DNA of 64,000 nt from Zygaena filipendulae (taxonomy: Eukaryota; Arthropoda; Insecta; Lepidoptera; Zygaenidae): assembly GCA_907165275.2 (NCBI GenBank), contig OU015657.1, forward strand, positions 10,377,001 through 10,441,000. Direction: 5' to 3'. The position numbers were made by a program, and so were the translations under genes. The notes beneath the pieces are model-generated. The model was not told the origin of the DNA and did no database searches. It saw nothing but the letters and a program-made list of their open reading frames with translations. Every line of letters begins with the position of its first letter. The stretch's first letter is position 1. Positions 57,393 through 64,000 of this stretch are shown one piece after another.

Positions 57393-57863
57393 ACTTCAAT
57401 TTAATTAAATTAACCACTACCGGAAACAAGATTATATTTTTTAGAAAGTAAACTAAACTGTAGTAGGTACATGAACAAAAAGGTTAACTTAATTTTAAAT
57501 GTTAATCCTTTTCATCTATTGTGAAACTTAAGATGCTACACTTAAAACTCAAAATCGAGTACGCAGATGTTTTAATCTCGGGATCCCGGATAACGAAGAA
57601 ACCCTAAAATATTACAGATTATAAACATTAACTTAAATGATCTATTAAATTTTATGTTTTTCTTCCATAACCACTTCACAACAGCTGTGGGTTCTTCGCT
57701 ATTTTACATTACTGTGTAGTTGATACGAGTAAATAAGTTTTAATAAATAATACATATCTTTTGGTTTCAGGTATGTGTCATCATATTGTCGAAAAATTGA
57801 AGTAGTGAGTATATACAGCTTACTCCATATATAGTGAGTAGGTACTTACATACGGCTGCATTC

Positions 57864-58049
57864 GTACGGCTGACTCGTTTTAATGTTTACTTAATTTTAG
57901 GTAAGTAAAGATTTTAGTAACAAAACTGCCGCACTCTGAGAGAGAGACTCAGAGTTAACAAAATTTAACTTAATTAGTTAAATGTCAATTAACATTAATT
58001 TAATGAACGTCTCTAAGTCACGAAGAATTGTCCATTCAAAAATCTATTT
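57864..58049. mobile_element. Foldback element family, decayed copy
   Basis: TACGGCTGACTCG, GTTTACTTAATTTTAG, ACAAAACTGCCGCA and AATTAACATTAATTTAATGA followed by ACGTCTC match the two better copies at 59219 and 59940. The right terminal arm is lost. Confidence 0.65.
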
Positions 58050-58135
58050 TTTCGTGACCACGTGACGACATGACGATACGTTGCTTAGTCTATAGAATAA
58101 CGATTATAGATTGCCAACTTGGCTAAGGGGGCAGG

Positions 58136-58315
58136 ATGGAGCCGCTGGCGTCGGCGCGTCCCCGTAGCATTGCACGTTGTTTACGCGGCTGTGGGATGTC
58201 GCGCGACGCCGGCTTGTCGCGGCGCCAGCTTTCCTGGGACAGTAGTAGCCCCCTCCGATCGATGCCTACTCATAAAACACTTTGCACGGAAAATTTGAAT
58301 GAACCAGCCTTCTGA
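58136..58315 (+). other. CpG-rich island with a 59-codon open frame
   Basis: In AT-rich surroundings, 58136-58260 is strongly G+C and CpG rich and carries an ATG-initiated frame (MEPLASARPRSIARCLRGCG at its start, Arg and Ser rich). I recognise no domain. It may be a promoter or an untranslated first exon, or chance openness from high GC. Confidence 0.25.
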
Positions 58316-59218
58316 AATTTTAATGTACTCGCATGTCAAACTTTCCGCCAGTGGATAAAGTTTTAACCGCTTCAAATGCTTTCAGTACGCCTTTTAACTG
58401 TCAGCGAGCACTGTGACTTAAAGTTGATCTAACGTGCCAATGTTAATGGACTTTTAAAAGGGAGTCAGTTCATAGCTAAAGTTGGTGTTAAGAGCCCGAA
58501 AAATGTTCTTCGCTTTTAAAGTATTACGCAATTTCAACAACAACTGATATGATGTAAAAATAAACCTTTGCAAACGCATATAACGTGAGAATCGGATATA
58601 ACACTGATTAGATACAAGTATTGCAGCAACGACAAAAATAATCATCATGGAGTTGTCATTTATTTATTGCATCACTGGTAAAATGGATATAGAAAAGTGA
58701 ATTTTGAACGCTTCCTCTAGACGAAATTGCACGAAGTCAATGACCGTATTTTAGAGATTATAAAACTTTTGAAAACGAGATTTCGAAGCTGTTGTCGTAG
58801 CAAGTAACTCTAATTGTGTTCCGAGATTAATTTTACGACTACGTGCTTTTGCTCGGCTTTTCATCATGTTCTCTGGGCCTTTTATCTTAGGACAGGCAAC
58901 TGTGTATAAGTACACACTACACAGAATGGTTATACTCGTACATAATTTAATAGAGATGTAATAAATTGAAATTGTATGTTTGTTTAAATTCCTTCACCAG
59001 ACGTTAATTGAGAGCGTTTATTTTAAACAAAGGAATAATGTTTGCTAATACAGTCGTCTCACTAATCCGGCACTTCAATATATCCGCACGTTCAGTTTTT
59101 TAAACAAGTACTACAAATCGCAAAAAAAACACACTATGAGTTAAATTAGTTAATATAGCTTCATGTATTAAACATGTCTTCTCATTATTAAATATAATTT
59201 AATGCTCTGTATTAAGAA
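58316..59218. other. Spacer, nothing recognised
   Basis: No supportable gene or repeat. Confidence 0.3.
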
Positions 59219-59618
59219 GGTTTTACACGGGTCGATTTTCGCCGTGCGTCGCTTCACAAATCGCCTCCCTAAGCCACCTATGCAAGACCTAGCCGAATTG
59301 CCATTTACGGCCGCACTCAGTTTTAATGGTTACTTAAAGTATAGTTTTTTTTAAATAAGTGATTTTTTATTAATGTTAATTATGCATTGGCATTTGACTA
59401 ATTAAGTTAAATTTTGTTAAATACCAATTAACAGTAATTTGATGAACGTCTATCATTACGGCAATTTTGTTTTAAAAATCTTTACTTAAAATTAAGTAAT
59501 CATTAAAACGACTCTGAGTGCGGTCGTAAATGGCAATTCGGCTAGGTCTTGCATGTGGGTGGCTTGGTGAGGCGCCGCGCGGCAAAAATCGACCGACTTT
59601 AGGCACCGGTGTAAACCC
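59219..59618. mobile_element. 400-bp foldback element with long inverted arms
   Basis: Arms of over 120 bp mirror each other with indels. The best part is 59286-59321 against 59514-59549 (35 of 36), starting AGACCTAGCCGAATTGCCAT. The outer ends GGTTTTACAC / GGTGTAAACC also mirror. The interior holds the CGGCAATTTTG and CAATTAACAGTAATTTGATG family core. No transposase. Confidence 0.82.
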
Positions 59619-59936
59619 CACTTTACTTATACCCTGTTTTTTTATACAATCCTGTAATGCGATCTATTCAATAATCCAGCATCCCTCGGTCTTTAATAGC
59701 GTCCTTACTTACACTACTGTACTATGATTCTTAGCAGTCTTTGCAGCCGGTTTAACCAGTAGTTTACCACTCTGATCAATATTTGTGATCATCCCATTCC
59801 ACCTTATTGATGATTTGAGCTTTTATCTTTATTTACATTAAACTACGTAGTAATAACTAGATTTAAAGGTTTAGTAATTTAATTAAAAACCTTTTTTCTT
59901 AATTTGCTGTCTTCTTGGTTGGCGATGTAATACGTC
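59619..59936. other. Short spacer between foldback elements
   Basis: AT-rich, nothing recognised. Confidence 0.3.
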
Positions 59937-59939
59937 TTA

Positions 59940-60175
59940 CCGCCGCACTCAGAGTCGACTTTAATGATTACTTAGTTAAGTATAGATTTTTAAAACAAAA
60001 CTGCCGCAATCAGACAAGTTTAATAAATTAATAGTAATTGGCATTTAACTAATTAAGTTACATCTCATTAAATGCCAATTAACATTAATTTACTGAACGT
60101 CTCTGATTGCAGTAGTTTTGTTTTAAAAATCTATACATAACTAAGTAATCATTAAAGTCGACTCTGAGTGCGCCG
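59940..60175. mobile_element. 236-bp foldback MITE, 74-bp arms, possible TTA duplication
   Basis: Arms 59941-60014 and 60102-60175 match at about 70 of 74 positions (start CGCCGCACTCAGAGTCGACT). TTA lies next to both ends (59937-59939 and 60176-60178), allowing a 3-bp target duplication as made by PIF/Harbinger transposases. The core shares AATTAACATTAATTTACTGA with the elements at 57864 and 59219. Confidence 0.85.
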
Positions 60176-60178
60176 TTA

Positions 60179-62284
60179 GACTCGATTTACATAATATTTA
60201 TGATGAAGTAATAAAAGTAAGTAAGTACATCAAGGGTTTAGAATGTGAAGCAATTTAACTTGATGAAATATAACCATTTAACTTGCACTGCCGTCCCCGG
60301 TTGTTATAAAAGCAAGGAATTTGTCTAGAGTGCACCCCGAGAGGGGCCGCCATTTGTGTCGGTAGACGTGGTGCCGCCAACGTGGCTCGGAACACGATCG
60401 CATCACGCTCCCGCTGAATTACAGGAAAATGCCATTTATTCCTCGCGACGGACACGTCTAAGTTAATGGAAAAAAATCAAACGTTATTGCGAAAGTCTCC
60501 AAATTATTTCGTGGCCCTCACAGAACAAATAGAATTGACATCAACCCAGTTTAGTATGGAAATAAACGAAAACCCGTGTCGCCGGGTGATTGTAGTACAC
60601 AAAACTGTTCATCACGCACAAAAACATTAATTAACATAAAGAAATGTATTAAACGCCGCGCCGTTTGGTTATGTTTTAACTTAGTCGTTGTTTACAAAAT
60701 TCACAATTTTGGGAATATTGTGGAAAATAATATATTCGGGATGCCAACAAAAGAAGTTTTTGGGAAGTTAGAGCATTTGCTCTAACTTCCTTAGTAACCG
60801 TGGCGCGCCAGCCCCGCCCACATATTGTCATCTGTAGTTATTTCTTTTCTCTGTGCGTAACAGTAAAGTATTGTAAAAGGTATTGCGATATCCTATTGTC
60901 TACTTATTGTTGCTCAATTCGCAAACTTTGTGTCTAGTGAATTATTTCATGTAACATTTTCGATTCTCAAAAAAGCTTTCGTGGAAAGTTCCCTCAAACT
61001 TTCGATCGTTGTCGATGAAGAGCAAAGTTTTATAAGTAAACTAAAACTGCTGACACACAAGACTCTTCAGTAACTGCTAATTTTGTTTGAAACATATTGG
61101 AAGCGGAAACACCGTCGAAATCAATTGGATGTGTAATGCCCGCATAAGATTGTGTCGTGTGTTAAATTGTATATAAATAAATTAAAATAACTGATTGATG
61201 TGATTTGAAAACAAAACAATCATTTCAGGAGTAAAACGGATTTGCTTTACTTCAAAAAAGTAATATTACTCAGAGCAATGAATGCTCCGTTGCGAGCAAC
61301 CCTTTTTTGTGAGGTGCACCCATTTTTCAGTGGCAAGAATGGAACGCAATTTGTATAACTCGCAGCGCTGAGCGCCGATTCGTGGCTTGTTTTGCCTCTT
61401 TACGTCCGTCCTCATTTCTTTTAAACGCGTTGGTCTCGACCAACGCTTGGATGACGCTTAATCTACAAAAGTTTATTTTTTTATAGTTTGAGTAAAATAA
61501 TATGACCTCGCCTTTTTCGTTTAGTTCAGCTTTTGTGTATATTTTTGTAATATTCTAATATTATTTCCCACGATTCTTTGGAGACGAACGATACAAGAAT
61601 CGATTTAAAATCGATGTAAGCGTCGTTCGACAAATGTCCCGAACGCAATTTATTTCAGTGGATAATGTTGGCTTTTATCCCTTCCGTTCACGGACTCGAA
61701 GAGCTGACGTTGATAGACTCCCTGATCTTCAATCACGTTTCGTGGCAAATGAACTGCGACTTCCTTTCATTGATAAGCAATGTGTGGACTCGGGACGGAT
61801 AAAATTGATTTTCCGCAAAACCTAATGATTAGACTAGGTATATATTACTCAAGTCAACGTTACTGGTACATTCGTTGTCTGTGCTTTATCTGTCTTATAA
61901 AGTTTATTGACACCAACTGAATATGGAAACAAGCGCGTGGGCGTATCGAACCATAATGTTTATAGATTTGCGTAGGAGGAATTAAATTTTCAACTCGGTT
62001 GAAAGAAGACGTTTATTGAACGAGTTATTATAGTGCATGTTGGGGTCATGAGGTTCGATGCCCTGGTCGCAGCATCACGCTGATTTGCATGTTTCAAGCG
62101 TGATTTCACGCTTTTCAATGTTTTGTGTGAAGCCATCTTAGAACCGTGATGGACTCAATTAGCATGTCTAAAAAAAAAACGTTGTAATAGCGTTGTTTTG
62201 TGTAACAATGAGGCTTTAACTTCGAATGAGATGAAGTTGAATGATTCTTTTTTGGATTGATTAAAATGTGTATTCTCGTGTCGC
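60179..62284. other. Spacer with few repeats
   Basis: 60286-60460 and 61300-61450 are less AT-rich. A 20-bp dyad GCGTTGGTCTCGACCAACGC lies at 61427-61446. No exon supported; a 63-codon frame at 61634-61825 has no recognisable domain. Confidence 0.3.
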
Positions 62285-62500
62285 GTCCCACGAGCGGGTC
62301 GGTTGTCCGAGTGGAACGACCTGAGATCGTGTTCGCGGTTGTTGGCGCCTGATTAAATCTATCGGGTGCATGTACGCCGACATGCGGTCACCGGTCACCG
62401 TGCACTACAGCGGGCCGGTGCCGGTGTGGTGCACGGTGGCCGGTGCCCGACCTCGAAGAAATTAGAGCCTGCGGTTGCTTCACATGTCGCCGCAACCAAA
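62285..62500. other. GC-rich island with a strong hairpin
   Basis: 15-bp arms CCGGTCACCGTGCAC (62391-62405) and GTGCACGGTGGCCGG (62429-62443) pair with one mismatch around a 23-nt GC-rich loop. Short frames cross it on both strands without a recognisable product. Promoter, exon or noncoding RNA cannot be told apart. Confidence 0.35.
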
Positions 62501-63520
62501 AATATAATATAATCACTATTCACTACGTGGCCGCAACACAAAAAATTCGAAACCGAACTTGTCTCACTTATGGCAAACATCAAAGTGATAGATACTTTTT
62601 TGCAGCTGTTTTACTTTAGGTTGCAAAAGAGATAGCTAAGATTTCATCTACTCAGTATGTTTTAAATGCAGGAGATCCCAGTGGGCGAATTTAAATTTGA
62701 CTTGACAGCTTATGTCGGCTAAATATAAGATACTTTCTGTCTCGCTAAAACAAAGAGTTCCCAAAAGATTTTCGAAATTTGCGCTTATAACATTGCAGGG
62801 ACAGCTATTACGTTATACATATGAAAAAGTTTCTACCAAATATAATTCTGAATAACTGCAGTTCGTCGTGGAGAGCTCCCATGACTCTCACGTGCATTAT
62901 CCTCCCCGTTTCGCTCCGCTCATTGCGCTCGCTCGGCAGCGCCGGGCATCCACAGGTTGGAACTTGCTAATTGGCACTCTCGAGCTCACCATCGTTTCCT
63001 TTTTAAACCTTTTCTATTCCATTCATGTTCCTACTCCATATAATATCAATTGATTTTATTTCCTACACTCATTTTGCCACCGCACTTTTGGGAAGTACGA
63101 TTCTTTTGTTGAATTCAATAAGATTGTATCGTTATTTCTGAGATAGAGAAGGGGACAGAGAGGTACAAAAAACGTGAAAATGTTTTACCGGTTGCGATAA
63201 TGCCTCGATGCGGGGCGAAAGAGAGGGGTCGAGGTAAATCTCATGAAACGCAGTCGATGGTGGTGAAATTGAAAACATCGTTTAAATATAGAACGCAGTG
63301 CGCTTGTGAAATTCAAAATTGATGTCCGTGAGATTGTCGCTTTAGAAAAGTACCATTGAGACATGATTGAGATTCTTGCTAAGGACGCCGTGAGAGGCGG
63401 CAGATGGTTAAATCAGTCTGTTATTAGGCGACAGGATGACCTGTCTCGTTAGTAACAGTACCGAATTATGGATTCAGTATAAACTGACTTTTGAATATCT
63501 TTTACAGCGCCGTTATGTTT
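62501..63520. other. Spacer, nothing recognised
   Basis: No supportable gene. A mildly GC-rich segment lies at 62870-62990. Confidence 0.3.
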
Positions 63521-63690
63521 ATATAAAGACTCCGTGGTTTCACCCGCGTGAGTTTCGAAATTCCCGCAGAAACTCCAAAGCATTTACTTCGAAAACCTTC
63601 CCTGAACTTCCACAAATATTTCAAGATCAAAATTAGGCAAATTGGTCCAGCCATTCTCGAGTTTTAGCGAGACAAACGAACAGCAATTCC
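63521..63690 (+). repeat. CCGCGG-family copy with the alternative tail
   Basis: GTGGTTTCACCCGCGTGAGT head and TTGGTCCAGCCATTCTCGAG tail, the subtype also seen at 25508-25840. Confidence 0.75.
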
Positions 63691-63895
63691 TAAAAGGTCG
63701 GCGACTCGATTTTCCCCTCGACAAAAACATAACACGTATGTAATATCGAAAGAATACTTTTTCAATTTTAAGAATCGCTTAGTATCTTACAAATATTTCA
63801 CTACATATTTATGAGGGGCGTGTAAAAGTTTTTATACAAAAAATACATATATCTGAAGTTATTTTCGCGTAGATATGCGTTTACATTAAAAAAAG

Positions 63896-64000
63896 CGGCC
63901 AAGTGCGAATCGGACTCGCCCATAGGGGTTCTGTAGCAGCAAGTAACATAATATAAAATTTCTTGTAGTTCGTTGTAACTTTGATCGATGTTTTAATAAT
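63896..64000 (+). repeat. GGCCAAGTGCGAA repeat, head only, cut by the window edge
   Basis: GCGGCCAAGTGCGAATCGGA and CTCGCCCATAGGGGTTCTGT match the head of the 33527 family. The rest continues beyond 64000. Confidence 0.7.

Noticed and set aside
62395..62583. Cys-containing 62-codon minus frame over the GC island
   Set aside because: No recognisable family; it crosses a hairpin and looks fortuitous.

Overview
The window is nuclear DNA of a moth or butterfly (Lepidoptera). It is AT-rich, sprinkled with TACCTAC/GTAGGTA words, has one spliced animal gene, and is crowded with repeats known to me from lepidopteran genomes. There is no sign of bacterial organisation: no operons, CRISPR array or rRNA. 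The species cannot be told from the sequence.

Host genes are few. Positions 2472-5093 (+) carry a complete five-exon gene that I rebuilt from splice sites. It encodes a 507-residue protein of the malate dehydrogenase 1B (MDH1B) family, a divergent and probably non-catalytic relative of cytosolic malate dehydrogenase. At 7753-7840 (+) lies what looks like the first coding exon, a signal peptide ending in a good splice donor, of a secreted or membrane protein. I could not find a second exon, so much of 7.8-64 kb may be its intron or intergenic DNA.

Most of the rest is mobile elements. From left to right: the gag-protease start of an intact Ty3/Gypsy-like LTR retrotransposon running off the left edge (1-1204, -); a miniature inverted-repeat element (MITE) in the 3' flank of MDH1B (5118-5502); a 5'-truncated R1-clade LINE (about 5890-6845, -); a MITE centred on CTCGCGAG (11433-11730); a 5'-truncated Jockey-like LINE with poly(A) and a perfect 12-bp target duplication (15351-16229, -); a near-complete LINE with two intact ORFs (19984-25309, +) inserted inside a short interspersed repeat; a 610-bp DNA element with 30-bp perfect terminal inverted repeats and a perfect 8-bp target duplication (35527-36136); a tRNA-derived SINE (about 52545-52680); and a cluster of three related foldback elements (57.86-60.18 kb).

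Across the whole window lie about thirty copies, in both orientations, of one short family. It opens with CCGCGGTTTCACCCGCG and ends with TTATAATATTAGTA, and looks like the 3' tail of a non-LTR element. Several other insertions are nested in its copies.

I found no clearly new multi-gene system. The best leads are structural: the 30-bp-TIR element, the nested intact LINE, the foldback cluster, and the orphan signal-peptide exon with a dyad upstream.
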